The notes: generated from the letters alone by a model not told the origin. A stretch of DNA of 18,656 bases from Rikenellaceae bacterium (GCA_020859875.1 JAJBVJ010000250.1:1-18656); one strand, 5' to 3'. Counted from the stretch's first letter, positions 6,494 to 14,359 are shown. Numbers and translations are program-made.

Positions 6494-6953
6494 ACATTCG
6501 AGGGTTAGTTAGTTGAAATATGAATTGCTGAGTCTTGAAAAGAACGGGGATAAGGTACTTGATCCTTATCGGTTCTCCCTTATCGTTCGTGCCGGGAGCC
6601 CACATTCCGGAAGACATCCGGATCACCCTCACAACTTCTTCCGACAATTTATCATGTATCGTGTAAATTATCTCCACCTGATCGGTATTCCCGTTTTCAT
6701 CTACTACGAAAACCGCAACCACCCGTCCCGTATATCCGGCCTCGGCAAGGTCGAGATGGTACCGAATATTTCCGGTCATCCACTGTCCGAATTCGAGCAG
6801 TCCACCGCCGTCACCGAAAACCGCATGGGTAAAGTCTTCGGGCAGGGGGAAGCGCCCGTCGTATGTCGGTTTTTCTGCGGGCACCGTGGCAAATATAGCC
6901 GGATTCGAAATTACAAATAGTGCCGGAATGAACAGAACCAAAATCTTTCCCAT
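6390..6953 (-). CDS. Secreted protein with one TonB C-terminal domain, 3' end probably frameshifted
   Basis: Starts at the ATG at 6953 with signal peptide MGKILVLFIPALFVISNPA; an earlier in-frame start at 6968 is only TTG. One TonB C-terminal-like domain follows (GRVVAVFVVDENGN, MWAPGTNDKGEPIRIKYLIP). The expected end is just after IPVLFK, but the frame runs on with an unrelated tail 104 nt into the next gene. Removing one base near 6533-6538 gives IPVLFK-LSNSYFN and a TAA at 6509-6511, 15 nt before the next ATG, matching the tight spacing in this cluster. So the last 40 or so residues as written are probably out of frame, by mutation or sequence error. It is the first and smallest of the three related genes; its role is presumably periplasmic and otherwise unknown. 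Confidence 0.7.
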   Translation of the reverse strand: MGKILVLFIPALFVISNPAIFATVPAEKPTYDGRFPLPEDFTHAVFGDGGGLLEFGQWMTGNIRYHLDLAEAGYTGRVVAVFVVDENGNTDQVEIIYTIHDKLSEEVVRVIRMSSGMWAPGTNDKGEPIRIKYLIPVLFKTQQFIFQLTNPRMYEKVSTCPFYRIPFPGIFLCRTCPAAADNLCPRG

Positions 6954-7097
6954 CACAGCTCGATTCAAATAAATATTAGCGGTATTCTCTATTTATATCT
7001 GCCCGGCCCGGTTTCGGGCCAATGCGAAGGAATACCGCATATAGCTGCGATATAGCAGAAAGAGTAACGGACGGTCTCATTTAGGTCAGGCTTTCCC

Positions 7098-7168
7098 AAA
7101 TATAGTGAAAACCGAGAGCAATCCAAGCAAACTGGTTTGCGGAAGCTTGCAGAGGTGCTTCCTATATT
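7098..7168 (+). repeat. Intergenic hairpin element, copy 1
   Basis: Head AAATATAGTGAAAACCGAG, then a hairpin GCAAAC-TG-GTTTGC (7127-7140) extended by GCAA/TTGC (7118-7121 with 7147-7150), then the tail GAGGTGCTTCCTATATT. Outer arms AATATAG (7099-7105) and CTATATT (7162-7168) pair, closing the whole unit. Strand is arbitrary. It resembles repeats I associate with Bacteroidales intergenic regions, but this was not checked. Confidence 0.6.
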
Positions 7169-7172
7169 CTTT

Positions 7173-7247
7173 AAATATAGTGAAAGGTGAGCGGCAAACG
7201 AAGGAAAATTTATTTTCCGAAAGTTTGTCCGAACCGCATCCTGCGGG
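7173..7247 (+). repeat. Intergenic hairpin element, copy 2
   Basis: The head AAATATAGTGAAAGGTGAG repeats the first 13 bases of copy 1 exactly and keeps GAG further in. The hairpin is different: GGCAAAC/GTTTGTC (7193-7199 with 7223-7229) enclosing GGAAAAT-TT-ATTTTCC (7203-7218). The tail GAACCGCATCCT matches copy 1 only at GA, GC and TCCT. The outer closing stem of copy 1 is not preserved. Confidence 0.55.
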
Positions 7248-7248
7248 T

Positions 7249-7285
7249 AATGAAAAAGCCCATCCATCGGACAGGCTTTTTCATT
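7249..7285 (-). terminator. Terminator after eno
   Basis: AATGAAAAAGCC (7249-7260) and GGCTTTTTCATT (7274-7285) form a perfect 12-bp stem with a 13-nt loop, 16 nt after the eno stop. On the minus strand the 3' arm is GGCTTTTTCATT, supplying a U-run within the stem base. Confidence 0.75.
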
Positions 7286-7301
7286 TATTTGTTTACCGAA
7301 A

Positions 7302-8606
7302 TTATTTCCTGTAAACTTTTTCGTAGCCGTAAATCGCTTCCTGGCCCAATTCCTCTTCGATGCGCAGGAGCTGATTGTACTTGGCCATCCTGTCGCTGCG
7401 GCTGAGAGAACCGGTCTTGATCTGGCCGGAGTTGGTAGCAACGGCGATGTCGGCAATCGTAGAATCTTCGGTCTCTCCCGAGCGGTGGGAAGTGACGGTG
7501 GTGTAACCGGCACGGTGAGCCATCTCGATGGCATCGAGAGTTTCGGTGAGGGTACCGATCTGGTTAACTTTAATGAGGATCGAGTTGGCGCAGCCGAGCT
7601 CGATACCCTTGCGGAGGAATTCTACGTTGGTCACGAACAGGTCGTCGCCCACCAATTGGCAGCGTCCGCCGATCTTGTCGGTGAGGTGCCTCCATCCTTC
7701 CCAGTCGTTTTCGTCCATACCGTCTTCGATGGAATCGATCGGATATTTGGTGATGAGTTCTTCGAGGTATGCGGCCTGTTCCTGTGGAGTGCGTTTTGCA
7801 CCGCCGGCGCCTTCGAACTTAGTATAGTCGTAGATGCCATCTTTGAAAAATTCCGATGCCGCGCAGTCCAGGGCGATAGATACATCGCCGCCGTCTTTCT
7901 TGAGTCCGGGCTTGTAACCTGCGGCCTGGATAGCTTTAATGATCGAATCCAGCGCATCCTCGGTACCGTTGAGCGCCGGGGCGAATCCACCTTCGTCGCC
8001 GACTGCGGTGCTGAGACCGCGGTCGTGAAGCACTTTTTTAAGTGCGTGGAAAATTTCCGCACCCATGCGCAGCCCCTCACGGAAAGAGGGTGCGCCCACC
8101 GGACGGATCATAAATTCCTGGAAAGCGATCGGGGCATCCGAGTGTGAACCACCGTTGATGATGTTCATCATAGGAACCGGGAGGATCTTCGTGTTGGTTC
8201 CGCCGATATAGCGGTAAAGCGGCTGTCCGAGAAGATCTGCGGCGGCTTTTGCACAGGCGAGAGAAACGCCGAGTATCGCATTGGCACCCAGTTTACTTTT
8301 GGTAGGCGTTCCATCGAGGGCTATCATGGCTTTGTCGATACCCACCTGGTCGGTGACCGACATGCCGATAATTTCTTTGGCAATGAGGTCGTTGACATTT
8401 GCCACGGCTTTCAATACGCCTTTGCCGCCGTAGCGGTTTTTATCGCCGTCACGAAGTTCGAGGGCTTCGTGTTCGCCGGTAGATGCTCCGCTGGGAACGG
8501 CTGCACGCCCGAAAGCACCGCATGCGGTGGTCACTTCCACTTCAACTGTGGGATTACCCCTCGAATCGAGAATTTCGCGCCCGTGAACGCTTACAATCTG
8601 GCTCAT
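7302..8606 (-). CDS. eno: Enolase (phosphopyruvate hydratase)
   Basis: Interconverts 2-phosphoglycerate and phosphoenolpyruvate in glycolysis and gluconeogenesis; cytoplasmic, also a typical RNA-degradosome partner in other bacteria. Full length at 434 residues with every hallmark: EILDSRGNPTVEVEV near the N-terminus, GASTGEHEALELRDGD, the substrate-loop NGGSHSDAPIAFQEFMIRP, the Mg-binding segments IALDCAASEF, SIEDGMDENDW and VGDDLFVTN, the enolase signature ILIKVNQIGTLTET, and the active-site SHRSGETED followed by IKTGSLSRSDR. It is a single-gene unit with its own -7 element upstream and a terminator downstream. The ATG start gives the standard N-terminus. Confidence 0.98.
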   Translation of the reverse strand: MSQIVSVHGREILDSRGNPTVEVEVTTACGAFGRAAVPSGASTGEHEALELRDGDKNRYGGKGVLKAVANVNDLIAKEIIGMSVTDQVGIDKAMIALDGTPTKSKLGANAILGVSLACAKAAADLLGQPLYRYIGGTNTKILPVPMMNIINGGSHSDAPIAFQEFMIRPVGAPSFREGLRMGAEIFHALKKVLHDRGLSTAVGDEGGFAPALNGTEDALDSIIKAIQAAGYKPGLKKDGGDVSIALDCAASEFFKDGIYDYTKFEGAGGAKRTPQEQAAYLEELITKYPIDSIEDGMDENDWEGWRHLTDKIGGRCQLVGDDLFVTNVEFLRKGIELGCANSILIKVNQIGTLTETLDAIEMAHRAGYTTVTSHRSGETEDSTIADIAVATNSGQIKTGSLSRSDRMAKYNQLLRIEEELGQEAIYGYEKVYRK

Positions 8607-8662
8607 AATACAATGATTTAGTTATGATTAAAATATCTATTTTCTTTAGCCGAAAATCGGTG

Positions 8663-8670
8663 CAAAGATA
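8663..8670 (-). promoter_or_regulatory. -7 element of the eno promoter
   Basis: The minus strand reads TATCTTTG, a perfect TAnnTTTG, followed by CACCG. The -33 region about 20 bp upstream is only weakly T-rich. Transcription would start near 8655 and leave a leader of about 50 nt before the eno ATG. Confidence 0.65.
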
Positions 8671-8730
8671 CTAAAAACCCGTGGATAATAAAATGTTTAA
8701 TCACGCCGGTTTGAATTTATAACCATCCGT

Positions 8731-9720
8731 TTAACTCCCTGCGGGGAAGTTCGATTTTACATAATCCCTTATCCTGAATTTGTGGCTGCTCTTTACAGTG
8801 TCCAGCAGGTTGACATCGGTTTTGATAATGATCCGTTCGCTTTTGTCCACCAGTTTGTCGAGGTATGAAAGTATATCTTCGCGGTTCTCGTTCATCGGGG
8901 TCGCGGCGACGGTATGGGTTCCACCTTCGACCGAATAAAAGGCATGGGGAGCACCGATCCGGGTGAGTTTTGCGGATATATGTTCCGATCCGTAAAATCC
9001 CCGCCCCAGTTTCTTAATCTTGTCGTAAGGCACATTCGAGTCGGCACTTCCGTGGAAGAGTATTATCGGACAGGGCGGCGACATGAAATTTATATCACGG
9101 GCCTCGACGAATATCGCCCCGGCAAAGGAGATTATACCGGCATACCGGAACCCGTCGGGAAGTTTCAAGGCGACATTCTCCCCGTTGCAGATGGCATATT
9201 CCCCGTGAAGTACCGATATTGCTCCTGCGCTTGAACCGTTGGCTATGATTCCGTGCGGATCGATGTTCCATCCGGCGGAGCGATCTATAATGAAGGCGGT
9301 CGCATCGAACAGGTCCTCGACCGCAATGTCGATAGCATTTTTGAAGGCGGCTACGAAGGCTTTAGCCATCTTTATCTTACCCATTTTTCTGGTATCTTGT
9401 GGAGGCCCGTCACGAAAATCCTTAAATCCGAGCCTGTAATCTATGGAGATGACCGTATAGCCGTTTTCGACCAGAAACCGGAAATAGGGAATATAATAGG
9501 ACCCGTCCCTTTGACCGGTGAAGAAACCGCCGCCGAACATAAATATTACACAGGGCGAGGGATGTATGGATTCCCAGGCAGGGGAATATTTGTCGAGCAT
9601 AAGTTCCTGACCGTCCTTTACGGCATAACGGTAGGTCTCTTTTACAATTCCCGTATCCTGTGCACCGGAAAAACCCGCGGCTACGGCCAGCAGGAATACC
9701 GAAGCCAAAAATCTTTTCAT
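8731..9720 (-). CDS. Secreted alpha/beta-hydrolase, esterase/lipase-like
   Basis: A 329-residue protein with a signal peptide (MKRFLASVFLLAVAAGFSGA, cleavage near residue 20). The oxyanion-hole region is FMFGGGFFTG (60-69), in the place of the HGGG motif of carboxylesterases. The nucleophile is S164 in GSSAG, the likely acid is D227 in FHGSADSNVP, and the likely base is H269 in EGGTHT. This points to the esterase/lipase branch of the alpha/beta-hydrolases; the natural ester is unknown and could be carbohydrate-linked. The ATG at 9720 is preferred over in-frame starts up to 9900 because it begins the signal peptide and avoids overlapping rnhA. It lies about 100 nt after rnhA on the same strand. 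No clear promoter was found. Confidence 0.85.
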   Translation of the reverse strand: MKRFLASVFLLAVAAGFSGAQDTGIVKETYRYAVKDGQELMLDKYSPAWESIHPSPCVIFMFGGGFFTGQRDGSYYIPYFRFLVENGYTVISIDYRLGFKDFRDGPPQDTRKMGKIKMAKAFVAAFKNAIDIAVEDLFDATAFIIDRSAGWNIDPHGIIANGSSAGAISVLHGEYAICNGENVALKLPDGFRYAGIISFAGAIFVEARDINFMSPPCPIILFHGSADSNVPYDKIKKLGRGFYGSEHISAKLTRIGAPHAFYSVEGGTHTVAATPMNENREDILSYLDKLVDKSERIIIKTDVNLLDTVKSSHKFRIRDYVKSNFPAGS

Positions 9721-9823
9721 ATGAGAATATTTATCGATATTGGACGCTCCGATACAAATTTCCCGCCTAACGACCGGGAGAATCGTAACAAAGCAGAGTT
9801 GTGTATAAGAAAAGGAAAAATCT

Positions 9824-10297
9824 TTATAACAGTTCTTCCCCGCCGGGTGAATATCCGGCGTCGGGAGGAAGTTGGGGCAGGCTGGCAGCGGCGACCGCAA
9901 GCCGGTCGCACCGTTCGTTCTCAGGGATGTCGGAATGGCCCTTCACCCATACGAACTTTACCCTGTGCCGACGGTAGACCGAGAGGAACCGCGTCCACAG
10001 GTCGGAATTTTTCTTTCCCTTGAACCGCCGGGTTTCCCAATTGAAAACCCAGCCTTTCTCCACGGCATTTACCACATACTGAGAATCGGAGTAGACGGTA
10101 ACATTGCACGGGGCGACTTTAAGGGCTTCGAGACCTACGCAAACCGCCATGAGTTCCATCCGGTTGTTGGTGGTGAGACTGAATCCGGCACTGATCTCCT
10201 TTCGGTGGTCGGGCGGCGCGAGCATCACGACACCATACCCGCCCGGGCCGGGATTTCCGAGTGCGGAGCCGTCGGTATAGATTACGACATTTGCCAT
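9824..10297 (-). CDS. rnhA: Ribonuclease HI
   Basis: Cleaves the RNA strand of RNA:DNA hybrids, removing R-loops and primer remnants in the cytoplasm. At 157 residues it is a complete bacterial type HI enzyme. The catalytic acids are D9 (YTDGSALGNPGPGG), E48 (TTNNRMEL), D71 (VYSDSQYV) and D131 (NERCDRLA), with the helper H121 in VKGHSD. The basic protrusion GWVFNWETRRFKGKKNSDLW (82-101) is present. It is separated from the upstream dksA-like gene by a strong hairpin, so it probably has its own promoter, although no TAnnTTTG match was found in the spacer. The C-terminal tail after residue 140 is short and proline-rich. Confidence 0.95.
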   Translation of the reverse strand: MANVVIYTDGSALGNPGPGGYGVVMLAPPDHRKEISAGFSLTTNNRMELMAVCVGLEALKVAPCNVTVYSDSQYVVNAVEKGWVFNWETRRFKGKKNSDLWTRFLSVYRRHRVKFVWVKGHSDIPENERCDRLAVAAASLPQLPPDAGYSPGGEELL

Positions 10298-10395
10298 TTG
10301 TGGCGGTGAAGATAGCGGTTTTTTATTTTAGCGATTTTATGGGCCGCAATTTTTCCCAAAAGATTCGGGATGGCGGCCCGCACACCCGGGGTTAT

Positions 10396-10435
10396 AATAT
10401 GGAAGAACACGGTTATTACCGTGTTCTTCCATATT
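10396..10435 (-). terminator. 18-bp hairpin after the dksA-like gene
   Basis: AATATGGAAGAACACGGT (10396-10413), a TATT loop and ACCGTGTTCTTCCATATT (10418-10435) form a perfect 18-bp inverted repeat 17 nt after the stop. The following U content on the minus strand is modest (ATAACCCC), so termination is likely but less canonical than at 1838-1870. Confidence 0.75.
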
Positions 10436-10452
10436 AGGTCGCAATCGGGAAC

Positions 10453-10839
10453 CTACCTGCGCTCGTTTTCTTTTACTTCGATACAGAGCGTGGCATGAGG
10501 AACGATCTTGAGGCGTTCCTTCGGGATAAGTTTGCCGGTCTCGCGGCAGATGCCGTACGTTTTGTTCTCGATGCGGACAAGGGCGGCTTCGAGGTGCTGG
10601 ATAAATTTCAGCTGCCTCTGGGCCAGACGGCCCGATTCCTCTTTGGAGAGGGTCGCAGCGCCTTCTTCCAGCACTTTGAAGGTGGGAGATGTATCTTCCG
10701 TATCGTTGCTCGAGGTGTGCGTGATCGTGGAGCGGAGCAGGTCGTAATCGGCCTTTGCCTTTTCGAGTTTATCTAATATTATCGCTTTGAACTCAAGGAG
10801 TTCCTCGTCGGAGTAGCGCGTTTTTTCAACCTCTGCCAT
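10453..10839 (-). CDS. TraR/DksA-family RNA polymerase-binding protein
   Basis: A 128-residue member of the DksA/TraR family, whose proteins enter the RNA polymerase secondary channel and tune transcription, often with ppGpp. A long helical N-terminal part (about 8-92) precedes the family motif YGICRETGKLIPKERLKIVPHATLCIEVK split over residues 95-123. Only C98 and C119 of the four usual zinc cysteines remain; the partners are T101 and V122, so zinc binding is doubtful. I associate this two-cysteine form with Bacteroidota homologues. The acidic coiled-coil tip of E. coli DksA (DxxDxA) is not obvious. It follows ileS by 58 nt on the same strand and precedes a strong hairpin, so it is probably the second gene of an ileS transcript. 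Confidence 0.9.
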   Translation of the reverse strand: MAEVEKTRYSDEELLEFKAIILDKLEKAKADYDLLRSTITHTSSNDTEDTSPTFKVLEEGAATLSKEESGRLAQRQLKFIQHLEAALVRIENKTYGICRETGKLIPKERLKIVPHATLCIEVKENERR

Positions 10840-10897
10840 AACTTACAAGTTTTAAGGGTTCATAAATATAATAAAATTATGCGAACCCGAGCGTATT

Positions 10898-13800
10898 TTA
10901 TTTACGGGTAACAGCTATTTTAACTATCGTACCGTCCAAATCGGCTTCACTGACGAATTGTCCCTGCGGTTGGGCTTCGAGCGAAAGCGACAGTGCCAGT
11001 ACCTGCGAGGAGATATAGTCGCCGTGTTCCGCTACGGCCGACCTGATTTCATCCTTGTCCGAAATCTGCAATTCGATTTTATCGGTTACTTCCAGGCCGC
11101 TCTCCTTTCGGATATTTTGGATGCGGTTTATCAATTCGCGTGCCACCCCTTCCCGGCGCAGTTCGTCCGTGATGGTAACATCCAGAGCAACGGTAAGCCT
11201 TCCTTCCGTGGCTACGAGCCAACCCGGCATATCCTCGGAGGTGATCTCGAAATCGGCGAGGGTTACTTCGAGTTTTTCGCCCTCTATATCCAACACCTTG
11301 TGCCCCTCGAGCTCGAGGCGCGATATGTCTTCCTGCGAGAATCCTGCCACCAGGGCGGAAATGGCTTTCATATATTTACCGTACCGCGGCCCGAGGGTTT
11401 TGAAATTGGGCCTTATCTTTTTTGTAATGACCCCTGATGTATCTTCGATAAGGTCTATCTCCTTGACGTTGACTTCGCTTTTTATAAGACTTTCGACCCC
11501 CTCGATCCGCTCCTTCAGACCCTCTTCGAGTATGGGGATCATGATCCTGGTAAGCGGCTGCCGCACTTTTATATTCACCTTGCGCCGCAGGGCGAGCACC
11601 ATGGACGAGATTCTCTGGGCAACATCCATCATGGCCTCGAGGCCGCTGTCCACAAGGGTACAGTCCGCTTCGGGGAACCGGGAAAGATGGACCGATCCTT
11701 CGGTATGGCGGCCGCTGATACGGTTCAGATCGCAGAATATGCGCTCTGTGATAAAGGGAGCGAAAGGGGCGGCAAGCATCGACACCGTTTCGAGGCAGGT
11801 ATACAGTGTCTGATATGCGGCAAGCTTGTCTTTATCCATTTCCCCTCCCCAGAAACGTTTGCGGTTGAGGCGAACGTACCAGTTCGATAAATTTTCGCCG
11901 ACAAATTCCTGTATCAACCTTGCGGCAGGCGTGGGGTCGTAATCTTCGAGATGGGCCGTTACCTTGCTCACGAGGGTATTCAACAGCGATATTATCCAGC
12001 GGTCTATCTCGGGCCGCTGGTTTACAGGTATTTCTTCCTCGTGGCCGGTGTAACCGTCCACATTTGCATACAGGGCGAAAAAGCTGTATGTATTGTAAAG
12101 CGTCCCGAAGAATTTTCGCCTCACTTCGTCCACCCCGTCGCGGTCGAACTTCAGGTTGTCCCACGGCTGGGAATTGGACAACATGTACCAGCGCACGGCG
12201 TCGGGCCCGTACTGCTCCATTACCTCGAAGGGGTCTACGCCGTTGCCCAGACGCTTGCTCATCTTGTTGCCGTTCTTATCCAATACCAGGCCGTTGGATA
12301 TGATATTCTTGAAGGCCACGCTGTCGAACAGCATCGTAGCCAGTGCATGTAGTGTGAAGAACCATCCCCTTGTCTGGTCTACCCCTTCGGCGATAAAGTC
12401 GGCCGGGAAGACTTTGGCAAACTGCTCGTCGGTGATCTCGAACGGATAGTGTACCTGAGCGTAGGGCATGGCTCCGCTGTCGAACCAGACATCTATCAGG
12501 TCCATCTCGCGGTACATTGGCCGTCCGTCGTCGGTCACGAGTGTGATCCGGTCGACAAATGGGCGGTGCAGGTCGAAAAGGTTATAGTTCGTTTCGGAAA
12601 AATCTCCCTCCTTGAATCCTTCGAGCGGATTGGTTTCCATAACCCCGGCCTTTACCGATTTGTCGATCTCGGCCTTGAGTTCGGCCACCGAACCTATACA
12701 TTTCAGCTCGCTCTGGTCTTCCGTTGCCCATACCGGAAGAGGAGTGCCCCAAAAACGCGAACGCGAAAGGTTCCAGTCCACCAGCCCTTCGAGCCATTTA
12801 CCGAAACGCCCCGTTCCGGTCGATTCCGGTTTCCAGTTTATGGTCTGGTTGAGGCCGATCAGTTCGTCCTTGAGCGCGGTGGTACGGATAAACCACGAGT
12901 CGAGCGGGTAATAGAGTACGGGCTTATCGGTTCGCCAGCAGTGGGGATAGGAGTGTATATGCTTCTCGATCCTGAAGGCTTTGCCCTCTCCCTTTAGCAT
13001 TACGGCAATATCGACGTCGAGGGTTGCATCGTCGTCGGTAAGGGTCTCATCGTATGCATTTTTTACATACCTTCCTGCCCACCGACCATATAGAGAGGTT
13101 TCAATGTATTCGTTCACGAAAAGGGGGTCGAGGTCTTCGAGGGGAAAGAACCGCCCGGTCTTGTCGACCATGGGCTGCGGCTTTCCGTTGCGATCGATAA
13201 GATGTAGGGGAACGATGCCGTTTTCTTTTCCCACCCGGGCGTCGTCGGCACCGAACGTAGGCGCTATATGGACGATGCCGGTGCCGTCCGTGGTGGTGAC
13301 GAAATCCCCCGGAATGACCCGGAACGCATCCCCCATGGGTTTCACCCACGGGATTAGCTGCTCGTAGTTTATTCCTACCAGGTCGGAACCTTTGTAAACC
13401 TTCTCGTCGATCGTAAACTTTCCCTCTTGTTTTTTGCCGAAATAGTTGCCGGCGAGCTCTTTGGCGATGATTACGGTTTGCCTTACACCTGTATATGGGT
13501 TTTCGCAGAATACACGCACGTATTCGAGACCCGGGCCGGCGGCAAGCGCCGTATTGGAAGGAAGCGTCCACGGGGTGGTCGTCCAGGCGAGTATATAAAC
13601 ATTACCCTCGGCTCCGTCGAAGAGGAACTCGCTCTTTTCATCCCTCGCCACTTTGAACTGAGCGGTAAGGGTGGTGTCCTTTACGTCGCGGTAGCATCCG
13701 GGCTGGTTGAGTTCATGGTTGCTCAGTCCGGTTCCCGCGGCGGGGGAATAGGGTTGGATGGTGTAGCCTTTGTAGAGCAGCCCCTTGTCGAAGAGCTTTT

Positions 13801-14296
13801 TCAGCATCCACCAGAGTGTCTCGATATATTTATTGTCGTATGTAATATAGGGGTTGTTCATGTCGACCCAGTAGCCCATCATGCGGGTGAGCTTTTCCCA
13901 CTCGCCGGTAAATTCCATAACCGCCTGGCGGCAAGTCCGGTTATATTCTTCGATCGTTATCTTCGATCCTATATCCTCTTTGGTAATGCCGAGTTTTTTT
14001 TCCACCCCCAGTTCCACGGGCAATCCGTGGGTGTCCCATCCGGCCTTGCGGCGAACCTGGAACCCCTGCTGGGTCTTGTAACGGCAAATAACGTCCTTGA
14101 TAGCCCGCGCCATAACATGATGGATGCCCGGGGTACCGTTGGCCGATGGGGGTCCTTCGTAGAAGATGAACGGCGGACAACCTTCGCGCGTGGCGATGCT
14201 TTTTGCAAAAATATCTTCCGCATCCCACTTGTCGTTTATCTCCCGTCCCGTCCCGCTCAGGTCGAGTCCCTTATATTCCCTGAATTTACCGCTCAT
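10898..14296 (-). CDS. ileS: Isoleucyl-tRNA synthetase, type 2, with swapped HIGH motif
   Basis: Charges tRNA-Ile with isoleucine; cytoplasmic class I synthetase of 1132 residues. N-terminal FIFYEGPPSANGTPGIHH (43-60) leads into the catalytic fold, an editing domain is inserted (including TWSTTPWTLPSN-like AWTTTPWTLPSN and GTGIVHIAPTFGADD), and KMSKR (678-682) is the second signature. Length and the lack of a C-terminal zinc-finger cysteine set place it in the eukaryote-like type 2 group. The first signature, normally H-x-G-H, is G57-I58-H59-H60, checked in the DNA as GGC ATC CAT CAT. Type 2 enzymes are known for low mupirocin sensitivity, and the swapped form is reported to be extremely resistant (recalled knowledge). 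A good promoter and a structured leader lie upstream; a dksA-like gene follows. Confidence 0.97.
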   Translation of the reverse strand: MSGKFREYKGLDLSGTGREINDKWDAEDIFAKSIATREGCPPFIFYEGPPSANGTPGIHHVMARAIKDVICRYKTQQGFQVRRKAGWDTHGLPVELGVEKKLGITKEDIGSKITIEEYNRTCRQAVMEFTGEWEKLTRMMGYWVDMNNPYITYDNKYIETLWWMLKKLFDKGLLYKGYTIQPYSPAAGTGLSNHELNQPGCYRDVKDTTLTAQFKVARDEKSEFLFDGAEGNVYILAWTTTPWTLPSNTALAAGPGLEYVRVFCENPYTGVRQTVIIAKELAGNYFGKKQEGKFTIDEKVYKGSDLVGINYEQLIPWVKPMGDAFRVIPGDFVTTTDGTGIVHIAPTFGADDARVGKENGIVPLHLIDRNGKPQPMVDKTGRFFPLEDLDPLFVNEYIETSLYGRWAGRYVKNAYDETLTDDDATLDVDIAVMLKGEGKAFRIEKHIHSYPHCWRTDKPVLYYPLDSWFIRTTALKDELIGLNQTINWKPESTGTGRFGKWLEGLVDWNLSRSRFWGTPLPVWATEDQSELKCIGSVAELKAEIDKSVKAGVMETNPLEGFKEGDFSETNYNLFDLHRPFVDRITLVTDDGRPMYREMDLIDVWFDSGAMPYAQVHYPFEITDEQFAKVFPADFIAEGVDQTRGWFFTLHALATMLFDSVAFKNIISNGLVLDKNGNKMSKRLGNGVDPFEVMEQYGPDAVRWYMLSNSQPWDNLKFDRDGVDEVRRKFFGTLYNTYSFFALYANVDGYTGHEEEIPVNQRPEIDRWIISLLNTLVSKVTAHLEDYDPTPAARLIQEFVGENLSNWYVRLNRKRFWGGEMDKDKLAAYQTLYTCLETVSMLAAPFAPFITERIFCDLNRISGRHTEGSVHLSRFPEADCTLVDSGLEAMMDVAQRISSMVLALRRKVNIKVRQPLTRIMIPILEEGLKERIEGVESLIKSEVNVKEIDLIEDTSGVITKKIRPNFKTLGPRYGKYMKAISALVAGFSQEDISRLELEGHKVLDIEGEKLEVTLADFEITSEDMPGWLVATEGRLTVALDVTITDELRREGVARELINRIQNIRKESGLEVTDKIELQISDKDEIRSAVAEHGDYISSQVLALSLSLEAQPQGQFVSEADLDGTIVKIAVTRK

Positions 14297-14321
14297 AACT
14301 TATTGTCCTTAATTTCTTAAC

Positions 14322-14359
14322 CCGGATAATATCCGGCCGTGAAAATAGTCCACGGCCGG
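14322..14359 (-). other. Overlapping hairpins in the ileS leader
   Basis: CCGGCCGTG (14333-14341) and CACGGCCGG (14351-14359) form a 9-bp stem with a 9-nt loop. CCGGATAATATCCGG (14322-14336) is a second palindrome sharing CCGG at 14333-14336, so the two folds exclude each other. Both lie within the predicted 70-nt leader of ileS, 26-63 nt before the start codon. There is no T-box consensus and no U-run. Confidence 0.5.

Larger units (their letters stand above)
6954..7301. other. Non-coding spacer between the TonB-domain genes and eno
   Basis: About 350 bases with no supported gene; reading frames here are out-of-frame extensions of eno. It holds a GGCCCG-GTTT-CGGGCC hairpin (7005-7020, no U-run), two copies of a hairpin-bearing repeat element (7098-7247) and the eno terminator. 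No TAnnTTTG promoter for the TonB-domain genes was found. Confidence 0.6.

Noticed and set aside
7005..7020. GGCCCG-GTTT-CGGGCC hairpin as a terminator
   Set aside because: There is no U-run on either strand, and no gene ends close by.
6989..7534. Minus-strand frame extending from eno into the spacer
   Set aside because: It is an out-of-frame shadow of eno with a low-complexity, non-protein-like sequence in the spacer.
9721..9900. Extended N-terminus of the secreted hydrolase
   Set aside because: The extension overlaps rnhA and would bury the signal peptide that begins at the ATG at 9720.
10856..10888. GGGTTC...GAACCC inverted repeat between ileS and the dksA-like gene
   Set aside because: Six base pairs with a long A/T-rich loop and no U-run; too weak to call a terminator, and the genes look co-transcribed.
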